Assembly: GCA_964019165.1 (NCBI GenBank)
Contig: OZ025272.1
Location: forward strand, 16,779,093 to 16,843,092
DNA: 64,000 bases
Direction of reading: 5' to 3'
From: Mastigias papua
Taxonomy: Eukaryota; Cnidaria; Scyphozoa; Rhizostomeae; Mastigiidae
Each line of letters starts with the position of its first letter. Positions within the stretch are counted from its first letter, which is position 1. Below, piece by piece: positions 57,101 through 64,000 of the stretch. The notes under the pieces are model-generated. The model saw only the letters and a list, made by a program, of their open reading frames with translations. It was not told the DNA's origin and searched no databases. Made by a program: the position numbers and the translations under genes.

Positions 57101-60100
57101 TTTGTTATCCAAGCAAGTAGAGGTCCTGACTTGCATTATATAATGCAATGTACATACATGAAATGCAGAAAAATGAATTTTAATTGAATGGTGGAGCCAT
57201 CTCATCAAAAGTACATTGATTACTGATTTAGTAAATTATAGTGGGCTTTTAGAGAAAACGAAAGGTTATTAGTTTTATAATTTAAAGTATTAGTGTATGA
57301 CAGACAATTTCTCTATGGTTCCGAAAACTCATGTTTTGACTTGTAATACCCAGTTATGGATCCAGAAAAGTCCGACAGACTTCAGGAGAGCCAATCAATT
57401 ACTTTCTTTGTTCTATGCTGAGCCAACAAAATAGAACAGACATGAGTTTGATATGAAATTTTGAAAGACAATTAGAAAATCAAATTAAGGCTGTCGGGAT
57501 AACTGTACGCTCACTATCGTACTTCAAAGAATGAAGGCTTTTGTATGATATAGGAGGATTGCTGGAAGAGAAGCGAATCTCACAAAAATCGTAAATATAT
57601 GCTACTGGTAAAGACATGGGTGTGGCCACCGCACAGCCTTTTGACCACGCCCTTTTACTGATATGTTTCTTGTGCCGTGCGGCAGTCAGTTTTATCTCTG
57701 GATCCGCCTCTGCTGTATGTATGTATGTATGTATGTATGTATGTATGTATGTATGTATGTATGTATGTATGTATGTATGTATGTATGTATGTATGTATGT
57801 ATGTATGTATGTATGTATGTATGTATGTATGTATGTATGTATGTATGTATGTATGTATGTATGTATGTATGTATGTATGTATGTATGTATGTATGTATGT
57901 ATGTATGTATGTATGTATGTATGTATGTATGTATGTATGTATGTATGTATGTATGTATGTATGTATGTATGTATGTATGTATGTATGTATGTATGTATGT
58001 ATGTATGTATGTATGTATGTATGTATGTATGTATGTATGTATGTATGTATGTATGTATGTATGTATGTATGTATGTATGTATGTATGTATGTATGTATGT
58101 ATGTATGTATGTATGTATGTATGTATGTATGTATGTTTCTAAATGAATTTGACGAACATAATAGTTTTGTCGACCAACGACACGTTGGTTATGGCTGTCT
58201 AAGTGTTGTCATACACAATTCTTTTACGGTTTCTTTTGAGATAGACCTTCCCTCTTTTGTTCCAGTTATAGTGTTGTATCCTCTGTCTTAGGATAGGGTT
58301 AATCTAGTCTAGTGTGGTTTTCCATGTATGGTTATATGTATGTAGGCTCTGTTCTAGCCGAAGGGCTATTTGATTAGGGCATGGAGTAGACCGTTAACAA
58401 GTCTACGTTATACATCTTAATGTATCATATTATTCGCCTTTGTTTTAATTTACGGAATACCAAATTCATAATTTGAATTTACTTAATTTAATTTATTGAG
58501 TTTATCGTTGCAGTGGTGTGCTTGTATCATATCTGGGCCTAAGGAGATTAGAAACGAAAGGAAAGCTTCCGGTGTGGCAATTCTATTTACATCGTTATAT
58601 CAGGTATCTTTCTTTTGTACATTTGACTATATTGCCACTTTTCTGTTGGATTGATATATCCACGCAGAGGATTATTTTGATGTTTATTGTTGAAGTTCAA
58701 AACTTATTAATGGTCATATATGCCACTTATGATCATTATCGTTTTCCCCTGGAATTCATATAATCGAAAATTGTACTTGAAAGAAGCACAACAAATAACA
58801 TTTTGCTTAAGGAGATTGTTACCGCCCGCCCGTTTGAATACTTTTGCAGATACAGGTACATACATACAGGTAATCGACATGAAATCTTTAGACCTTGAGA
58901 CTTTGGTTAATTGTGGCAGTTCATATTTTTCCCATTGAGTTGAAACTGAGATTTTATTTGTTTCTACCAGATTGCATATATCAGCAAATTACAGTCAATG
59001 AAGCATTGATTCTTGACCTGACCATGTATATATGATACAAAATTTATTTTGTTTAGTGCACATTTAAAGCCCACACTATTCAATGCGCGGGAGTCTGTTT
59101 TTTGCAATTATAGATCAATTATTTTTCTATGGTCGATTGCAGCTGTCGATGATCGATTAGGTTTGTCGATGGTCGATTGCATTTTTCGATGGTCGATTAC
59201 ATCTGTCGATGGTGGATTGCATCTGTTGATAGTGGATTGCACCAGTTAATGGTGTATTGCATCTTTCGATGATCGATTGCTTCGATTGTCAATTGCATCA
59301 TTCGATTATCGTCAGTATTGTTTATGATGTATTTCAAATTTTCTTATAGGTTGACCCCCTCCTATGGTTTTGTTATCGCCTTCGCTATGTACATTTTGCC
59401 GCTCGTTGGAAAGGGACCCATGTGGTCCACTATTACAAAAAATATATTTTATCATAATTGCAATAAATACTGGTGGACAAATATTATATACATTAACAAC
59501 TTCTATCCAACAAAGATGGCAGATGAGGTAATTTCCATGCCTTTTTGACTATCGATCGATGTTTTTGTATGTGTTTGTCAGTATCCTGAACCTTTATTAA
59601 ACATTTTCTTCCATTATTGTGCTAAGATGAAGAGATGTTAAAGACCAGATTGATATGATAAGGGGTGATTAGAGTATGTCTGAATATCCCAGTTGTTATG
59701 CTGTATTTTGCTGTTTCAAATATTATATGAATTCCATTGGGTAATTCTCATTAATACAAAACTTCAAATTGATACGATTACACGGGTAGTGAAGCACTGG
59801 CCCTATATTGATTTATTTGTTGATAAGGTAGCAATTGGAGGAAGCATTTCCGAATATGGAACATTATGCCTTTGATCTAACGCAGGAAACACAACGAGAA
59901 ACTTTGCTGTACCTTTGTGCACATATTGATTACTGAATTGTATTCAGTTATGATCATGTGATTAGGTTAATGAATCATAGGGCTGCTATGTGCATCATTG
60001 GATTGATTAAATCAGTTGGCCTGCCAATTTGTCAGCTAGTCCAGCAATCAATCTGTCAGTTGCTTGGTTTGTCATATCATTCAATTTGCCAGTCACATTC

Positions 60101-60371
60101 ACTTAATCAGTCAGTCAATTGATTAGTCACTCAAATGATCAGTCAATCAATTGATCAGCCAATCAAATGATCAGTTGGTTAGACAATCTTCGAATCATTC
60201 ACTGTGGTGTCCACTACAGCCTTTGTTGAGTGCAATTGCGCCTCCTTGCTGGATTTAATATGTCTCATATTCCATTTTCCTGATTTTCTAGTGCATTGGA
60301 TGGGGCTGGTATTTGGCAAATGACATGCAGTTCTACGTCATCAGCCCAATTATACTCTACATAATGTACAG
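37868..60371 (+). CDS. NRF-6-like (nose resistant to fluoxetine) membrane acyltransferase, 5' ten exons
   Basis: Exons: 37868-38117, 38799 to about 38957, about 44326-44409, 45164-45287, 50195-50436, 50829-50999, 52705-52798, 58514-58603, 59350-59527, 60292-60371; phases agree except that the exon 2-3 edge is uncertain. Start at 37868 gives a signal peptide (MLTIALTFIISTLFFPECYS); an in-frame ATG at 37799 exists. The NRF N-terminal domain follows: MLDAMGKPGSGLFEGNLLWL, GSYSECEKMKKFKYCLAGF, GTCMPQECNQEDIR. Then TM1 (VICGLLLALCLFGTIFELLV), a Ser/Asp cytosolic linker, and the acyltransferase-3 domain: SINGIRTISIMWVILGH with the conserved catalytic-type His, NAFFSVDSFFLLSG, YLHRYIRLTPSYGF, WWTNIIYINNFYP, CIGWGWYLANDMQFYVISP. 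These are hallmark NRF-6/acyltransferase-3 motifs in order. Later TM exons must lie right of the window. Substrate unknown; in C. elegans relatives affect lipid or yolk transport and drug response (established for the family, not for this gene). Confidence 0.9.
38185..38455. mobile_element. MITE family M2, copy 2
   Basis: In the first NRF intron. Ends CTATAAGGAGTCTAGCTCAA and AAACAAAGGTTCCTTATA are inverted and resemble those of 27022-27372 (CTATAAGAAGCCTGATTCAA). Interior has GTTCCTTAACAG repeats. No coding role. Confidence 0.55.
39455..39879 (+). pseudogene. LINE reverse transcriptase, N-terminal half (interrupted)
   Basis: Open frame reads LSGPPIMQDEIRAAIKAMKK, GKAAGEDGIVIEIIEA, then VLVAIPKKSGALECSKHRTI and EEQYGCRKGK: RT motifs 0-2 of a RTE/L2-type LINE (family recognised as that behind many 'craniofacial development protein 2-like' predictions). 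The frame is cut at 39879 by a hAT-like insertion and resumes at 43581. The 5' part of the LINE, including the endonuclease, is absent, so this is a truncated copy. Confidence 0.8.
40000..40758. mobile_element. Nested MITE with TIR CTCTTAAGTGCCTxATTGCCG
   Basis: ACTCTTAAGTGCCTGATTGC at about 40001 is mirrored by CAATTAGGCACTTAAGAGTA (to about 40756), one mismatch. GGGGGG-rich AATTAGCGGGGGG motifs follow both ends. No gene; TSD not clear. Confidence 0.6.
40883..43392. mobile_element. Long palindromic element: two 789-bp arms around a 932-bp loop
   Basis: Left arm 40883-41671, right arm 42604-43392, equal lengths. The arms encode identical peptides in all frames checked (for example the 121-codon frames at 41166-41531 and 43109-42744), so identity must be close to 100 percent with no indels. 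Terminus AATAGACCCTTTTCACAATG and inverse. The loop (41672-42603) is AT-rich, with no transposase. The arm contains coding-like sequence (KTKADVEANVARIDAFCSLV) of unknown family. Flanks show no clear TSD. Confidence 0.85.
43581..44203 (+). pseudogene. LINE reverse transcriptase, C-terminal half
   Basis: Continues the frame cut at 39879: GTTNAIFASRMIIERSVEMQ, CFMNFENAFDTVKHEELVTT (motif A; usual D-x-x-x-A-F-D appears as NFENAFD), RQSGVLSPDKLFSL (motif B, GVRQGCVLSP in intact copies), then after a frameshift near 43930 the catalytic YADDTVLIADSEKKF. The frameshift and altered motifs A and B show the RT was already dying or has decayed since. Ends near 44170 without the usual 3' domain. Confidence 0.8.
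44820..46440. repeat. Diverged repeat units in the NRF introns
   Basis: A unit of roughly 190 bp, beginning GGATTTTAGCA(G/T) and containing AAGGTA, TATTATTAAGGC/CTGCATGAT, AAGAATG.GGTACAT and TGCACCTTG, can be traced at about 44820-45000, 45600-45785, 45827-45935 and, partially, 46365-46455. The units are strongly diverged, not contiguous, and lie on both sides of NRF exon 4. Probably an old repeated element; no coding role. Confidence 0.5.
46890..47366 (+). pseudogene. LINE reverse-transcriptase fragment (second family)
   Basis: Reads VVHMLFIDFRKAFDAIYYQI (motif A), FETVQNYLIDRHQSTEINGS, YGVPQGSLLE (motif B) and then, in a shifted frame, YMYADGVTA where the catalytic YADD has become YADG. 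Truncated on both sides, on the right by a Penelope-like fragment beginning at 47369. jockey/CR1-like by motif style. Confidence 0.75.
48028..48417 (-). pseudogene. LINE C-terminal domain (CxC...HxxxxC)
   Basis: 129-codon frame with LVTRLGVSFSPLNEHRFRHN, then CVCGTGKEDNKHYLLHCPQS: the C-x-C...H-x4-C signature at the C-terminus of many animal LINE ORF2 proteins. Same element as the RT at 48932-49732, separated by frame breaks. Confidence 0.8.
48932..49732 (-). pseudogene. LINE reverse transcriptase
   Basis: 266 codons with RT motifs in order: NYRPISLLPIFGKLFEKLLF, SGFRPGDSTINQLL, AIFLDPSKAFDMVWYEGLIY (motif A, D to DP..AFD), SAGVLQGSVIGPLLFLIYIN (motif B), IKLFADDTSLF (motif C, catalytic FADD intact), NAVKTEEVLFSC and EHKHLGIILD. 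The N-terminal endonuclease is missing and the frame breaks after LDSMLNSKVM, so it is a truncated copy. Confidence 0.85.
51106..52548. mobile_element. Old pogo/mariner-like DNA transposon remnant
   Basis: Left end CAGTAGATTCTCAATGTAAC and right end GATATCAAGAGTCTACTG are inverted (CAGTAGA.TCT), and both ends carry CGAAC.TCGA-type motifs, as in pogo-like MITEs. Flank TA on the left, AA on the right. No transposase frame remains. Contains the nested foldback element at 51370. Sits in the NRF intron after exon 6. Confidence 0.5.
51370..51859. mobile_element. 490-bp foldback MITE (TIR TGATTTATACGTCGTGCT)
   Basis: GATGATTTATACGTCGTGCT at the left is mirrored by AGCACGACGTATAAATCAGC at the right, extending about 45 bp through ACTCG.GTCGAATCAA. 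Further inverted TTTATACGTCG/TTTATACGCCG motifs inside. Non-coding. Confidence 0.75.
52799..54136. other. NRF intron, no feature recognised
   Basis: About 1.3 kb of AT-rich intron. No open frame, repeat or RNA gene that I can support. Confidence 0.45.
54137..54899. repeat. Very long perfect (ATGT)n microsatellite
   Basis: About 760 bp of uninterrupted ATGT. The long MYVC/HTYI frames across it on both strands are artefacts. It continues in kind on the far side of the hAT element (57714-58136). Confidence 0.97.
54900..57712. mobile_element. 2.8-kb hAT-type insertion within the ATGT array
   Basis: Ends CAGAGGCGGATCCAG and CTGGATCCGCCTCTG: 15-bp perfect TIRs with CA...TG termini of the kind widespread in animal hAT elements. 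Flanked on both sides by (ATGT)n, so an 8-bp TSD cannot be told from the repeat; the right flank begins CTGTATGT rather than pure repeat. No transposase frame is visible; open frames are short (113 codons at most, 56200-56541) and unrecognised. Probably non-autonomous. Confidence 0.75.
55166..55339. repeat. 53-bp minisatellite inside the hAT element
   Basis: Three full units starting CAAAAAATCGAGCGGCAT at 55166, 55219 and 55272, and a partial fourth at about 55322. An inverted GCCGCTCGA follows at 55366. Sub-terminal tandem repeats are common in hAT elements, so these could be transposase-binding sites (inference). Confidence 0.9.
57714..58136. repeat. Second (TATG)n microsatellite
   Basis: About 420 bp of uninterrupted TATG directly after the hAT right end. 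Same motif and strand as 54137-54899. Confidence 0.97.
59140..59310. repeat. 20-bp minisatellite TCGATGGTCGATTGCATC
   Basis: Seven or eight degenerate units of about 20-22 bp (TCGATGGTCGATTGCAT, TCGATGGTGGATTGCATC) ending 40 bp upstream of NRF exon 9. Non-coding. Confidence 0.8.
60040..60190. repeat. Imperfect TCAATTGATCAG repeats
   Basis: Alternating CAGTCAATCAATTGATCAG-like motifs in the intron before NRF exon 10. Degenerate simple sequence. Confidence 0.6.
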
Positions 60372-60779
60372 GTAAGAGTTTTTTAATGGCTTATTTATTA
60401 TACCTTCTCGTTTCTAAAATGTTTTCACTCAACAACTGTCATTTATTTGGTCCTGTTCTCTTGAGCTAGGAATCCTTACAATTTATTTATACATATCTCA
60501 ATATTTTGGTTAGGGGTGGACTTTTGCAATTTTTTTTGTGGGGGGTCATTGTTGGTAGATTTGCCAGCTATCCATAATTTAATTCATAAAATCTCCCGAC
60601 GTTGTGCACAAATGCCTACTAACCTACTTCAAGGGGAGAACACCCCCCCCCTAAAAACCACCATATGACTGCAAACAAGCAAATTGAAATACTCCATTAA
60701 GTATAACAGAATAATAGGAAGTGGCCTGCGACGATGAAGAATCTAATAATATTAATTTTTTTTTTGAAACCTCACGATA

Positions 60780-61310
60780 ATAATACAATTTAAGTATAAA
60801 ATCATACATCTCTCTATATTAAGGTAGTATATAATTGGCAAGTGTAACGTAATTTTTGGCAATAAAAAAGACACTAAATAGTAGCAAGCAATCCTACAGA
60901 AAAAAGATACATCAACCTCAAATAAAAAAATAACAATAATAGCTATTAAACTAAGTTAGCAAAGCCAGAACGTAATAGTCTAGTAAATTGGGGTTTGTCC
61001 AAGTTTTGTCGCTTCTACAGAATATGTAATAAGTACACAATACTGCAATATTAATTGTTTTCAACAGGATGTTGTGTTTAGTATTATCATCAAAGTTTAA
61101 GTCTGTAAGCATTAGTAGGAAGGACTCAGAAGAAGTTCCAAATATTCCAAGAATAATTTTTTTTAAACTTCTCATGTGCATATTCAAATTACTAAACCAA
61201 ATACAAATCTCTAATAATAGGTCATTTGTATCTGGCTGATAAGGTTATATATAAAGTCAACAAAACGATACCAAAAAAGACAACAGAAAGACAAATGCAT
61301 TCAACAATAT
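60780..61310 (-). mobile_element. 3' end of an R2-type (REL-endonuclease) LINE, copy 1
   Basis: Minus-strand frame 61187-60951 reads ILGIFGTSSESFLLMLTDLN, then NIAVLCTYYIFCRSDKTWTN: the extreme C-terminus of LINEs with a restriction-like endonuclease. Directly abuts a second, related 3' end at 61320, so this is a separate, heavily 5'-truncated insertion of a different subfamily. Confidence 0.65.
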
Positions 61311-61544
61311 AAGTTTATTTACAGTGAGATTACATGTAGCTATAGTTCTTAGTACGTTAGAAGGTCAGGGTTAGTCCAGGATTTGTTTCTCAAGCAGAAA
61401 ATGTGATAAGTAGATCGAATGGTGATGCCTGTAATTTTTCTTAGTATACAGTTTAAGTGCTGTTTTTCAATACCAAGATCATTGCACATTTCAATAAAAA
61501 ATTTGCAGGATTTCCCAAAAAATCCTATGGAGCTTATGGATAGG

Positions 61545-61799
61545 TTAATAATTTTTTATTACGGTATTTTGAAGAAAGGTCACTAGTGAGCTGCAGGTAT
61601 TTGTCACACTTCCTATCTGTGTTGATGTTTCTTTTGGTTCAAATCCAACGGTAAGCTTGACGATATAGATCGTAGCCGTTCCAGTGCAGAGAAGCAAGTC
61701 AGGACGCAACTGGTTCCCTGTCAAAATGCAAGGAGAGAAGAAGCCTTGGAAGTCAACATACAGAGTGGAGTTTTGGATACATTGCAATGTTGATACCAT
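61545..61799 (-). pseudogene. Restriction-like endonuclease domain of the R2-type LINE
   Basis: 84-codon frame with LRPDLLL and, about 12 residues later, YIVKLTVGFE. In intact relatives this is RPDLLL...YILELTVGFE, with the acidic residue preceding LTV. Here that position reads K, so a catalytic residue appears lost. Followed downstream by the conserved C-terminal WTNPDLL-type motif near 61350 in another frame. Confidence 0.7.
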
Positions 61800-62716
61800 G
61801 AAGTGTAAAGCTGAATTATGTCTCCAAGTTTAGTGGCCATCTTCAAGATATGACTTGCAACCTGCTACAACATGAAGAATAGACTCAGGATGCAAGCAAA
61901 CAGAGCAGTGTTATTGAGGTACTGTACAGTAAAATTGAAAATACGTGTAGGCTCTGTGTAGAGGACCACAAAGAGTTGAGAGTATCCAGAGAATGATCTA
62001 AAAGGAAAGGTATGATAAAGCTTTGGGATGGAAGCTGGGACATTAGTTATTCCTTGTGTTCTTGGCGCACAGCCTGTAGGACATGTTTATTATTCTTACA
62101 TGAGTCATATTGTAAGTTCATGTTGCAACTGATCCTTTTCCACAATGAGATAATGGGATCATTCTGAAAGACTTAAGGGAAGTACGTAGGACATTTTGAC
62201 ATTAAAGAAGTTTAACAGACGGAAGTTGGAAATTTAGAACAAAATGATTTTGAGGAAAGATCATACCACTTAAAGCGAAACTTATTGTAAGATCCAGCCA
62301 TTGACGAATAAACTTAATTACAACGTTATCAAGGTTTTGAGTTACCCAAGTTTTTGACAATGATGCTACTGTGAAGTGCCAAGATAATTTTGCAAGGGTG
62401 AGACGCTAATAGAGAAGCATTTTGCTTTTAGGAAGAGATGTGTACAGAGGGTATGAAGAGCGTCAATACGCTTAAGCATCTCAGACAGAGAGGATACCAG
62501 TTTCTCTTTATAGGTTTCCTTGTCCATTTCAAAGAAATAGTGACCAAGGTATTTGAAAGACTCACCAGATTTGACTGTGGGAACAAGTTCATTGTTAGTA
62601 AAAAGCTTTAGTTCGTATTGAAGATATCTTGAAGAAAACTTTTTTGATCCCAAAGGTCACATATTTGTCCACCCTAATAACCATATCTGACCATTTACAC
62701 CATTTGGTAAAGCAAT

Positions 62717-63250
62717 TCAACAGTAGCCGATTTTCACGCTCCTTGGTTGTAACAACAGCTGCATCATCCGCAAACTGGAACCAGTGAATTGGCTTAAAAA
62801 GACCATCGGGTGTATCAAGCCAAGTTGCTTATATTTTTCTTGACGAATGAATTGAATGAAGGTATAAGAACGCATGCTAAATAATAGTGGGCTAAGGCAG
62901 TCACCTTGAAGAACACCTCGTCTAACAGGGATAGCAGGAGTAAGAAAATCGTCAGTTATGACTGATGTATGGAAGCCAGTATAGAGGCTTGAAATCAAAG
63001 CTTTGGTTTTGGCTGGGATATGGTGATATGCAAGAACTTCTTGAATCAGGCTGTGATGTACTTCACCGAAAGCATTTTTGAGGCCTAACAATGTTCTAAC
63101 CAAAGAGCGTTGTTTGATGTGGACTTTGTCAATGATATTGGCCATCATGGAAGTATGCTCAAGGACTCCCACGATCTTGGGAGTAAAGCCTTTCTGGATT
63201 TCAGCCTCAATAAAGTCATTTTTGCTTGAGGAATGAGAAAATAGAATCAC
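62717..63250 (-). pseudogene. R2-type LINE reverse transcriptase (palm)
   Basis: 177 codons. Contains SMMANIIDKVHIKQRSLVRT, LGLKNAFGEVHHSLIQEVLA, LYTGFHTSVITDDFLTPAIP and VRRGVLQGDCLSPLLFSM. The frame then shifts near 62830, so the FADD catalytic box is read in another frame. The usual D of motif A (LDLKNAFGEV in relatives) is replaced by G (LGLKNAF). Dead copy. Confidence 0.75.
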
Positions 63251-64000
63251 GAAGACACGAAATAAAGACTTTTAAGGACACCGATTCTGAACTAGTAGGC
63301 CTGAGAGTAGCAGGATCGCCTCTGTTGCCTTTTTATGAAATGGGACTGTGCAAGCATTTTTCCATTCTGCAGGAATCTGGGCAGATTCCCAAATAACGCG
63401 GAATATTGTCCGTTGATAATATGGACATCTCTGAAGGCAGATAGTGGATAACTTGTCTAAAGAGCAAGGGGATCCAGATGATTTCATTCTGCATATTATA
63501 TTAGTGACTTTCTCATAGAATGGAGGAGATTGGCTGAAAGGAATCGAGATGTCAGGCAAGGAAGGAATCCAGGTAGGACGGGTAAAAGTCTCATGTGGAA
63601 TGAATTCACCATGAATTCACGAAACAAATGAAGGGAAAATCTTTAACAATGATCGCGTGAAAAGGAAAGCAGGATAAAGGAACATTTCTCAAGTATATTC
63701 TTGACATAGTTTCAAAAGTTACGGCCTACGTGACGATCATAATTGTCAGTAACAGTATTGGTATTAGCCGCACTCGGGATGTTGTTCAGCTTTGAACGAA
63801 GGAGGCCAGGTGCATACTCGATGCTTCAGCTGAGCTAATTCTTTTTTGAGCTGTTTAATAGTTAAATCCCTATATTTATAAAAATTGTTATCAGTTTGAT
63901 TTATGGATTTAGTAGTTCCATAATTGGCCAATAATAAGTTTTTTTCAAACTTCAATTCATCGATATAATTTTGAAATCTACAAATACAAATCTCACAACA

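Larger units (their letters stand above)
61320..63960 (-). mobile_element. R2-type (REL-endonuclease) LINE, copy 2
   Basis: Minus strand. N-terminal piece 63955-63764 (IKQLKKELAQLKHRV). RT: MKSSGSPCSLDKLSTICLQR (motif 0-1), AQIPAEWKNACTVPFHKK, LKNAFGEVHHSLIQEVLAYH (motif A region), PVRRGVLQGDCLSPLLF (motif B), then FADDAAVV in a shifted frame (about 62790-62757), GESFKYLGHYFFEMD. The endonuclease is at 61799-61545: GFFSPCILTGNQLRPDLLLC followed by IVKLTVGFEPK, the RPD...(E/K)LTV core of restriction-like nucleases. Several frameshifts, so inactive. Fills the NRF intron after exon 10. Confidence 0.75.

Overview
This is a 64-kb piece of an AT-rich, intron-rich animal genome. GT-AG introns, small exons, retrotransposon wreckage and two recognisable animal gene families all show this. 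The phylum cannot be fixed from the sequence. An invertebrate is the best inference, because NRF-6-like acyltransferases are expanded there and Penelope-like elements, REL-endonuclease LINEs and MITEs are abundant.

Layout. (1) 1-1149: the last three coding exons of an MGAT5-like glycosyltransferase gene (copy 1, + strand, running in from the left). (2) 4746-15272: a complete second MGAT5-like gene in tandem (18 exons modelled, about 662 aa; type II membrane anchor through to the conserved Cys-rich C-terminus). The two copies have diverged introns but almost identical terminal exons. (3) 15.3-29 kb: no host gene recognised. The region is packed with inverted-repeat transposons. The most striking is a 6.5-kb Foldback/Mutator-type element (17836-24381) whose terminal inverted repeats are arrays of about 178-bp units and which is flanked by a perfect 9-bp target-site duplication (TSD). 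(4) 29459-35382: a two-exon gene for an 800-aa, mostly unstructured protein with a PP1-type RVxF motif and C-terminal ankyrin repeats. Its single intron carries a Penelope-like element with a GIY-YIG endonuclease. (5) 37868 to beyond 60371: the 5' ten exons of an NRF-6-like multipass membrane acyltransferase gene. Its introns hold most of the other elements: a LINE split by a 3.7-kb hAT-like element that itself holds a 789-bp near-perfect palindrome, a LINE inserted into a Penelope-like fragment with a 12-bp TSD, a pogo-like remnant, a 2.8-kb hAT-type insertion sitting in a very long ATGT microsatellite, and two R2-type LINE 3' ends.

The three host genes are not functionally linked as far as I can see: Golgi N-glycan branching, a probable phosphatase-1 regulator and a membrane acyltransferase. 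The accessory interest lies in nested and palindromic mobile DNA, whose order of arrival can be read from interrupted reading frames and TSDs. Coordinates of exon edges come from reading frames, phase matching and GT/AG (one GC) splice sites by eye. They were not computed.
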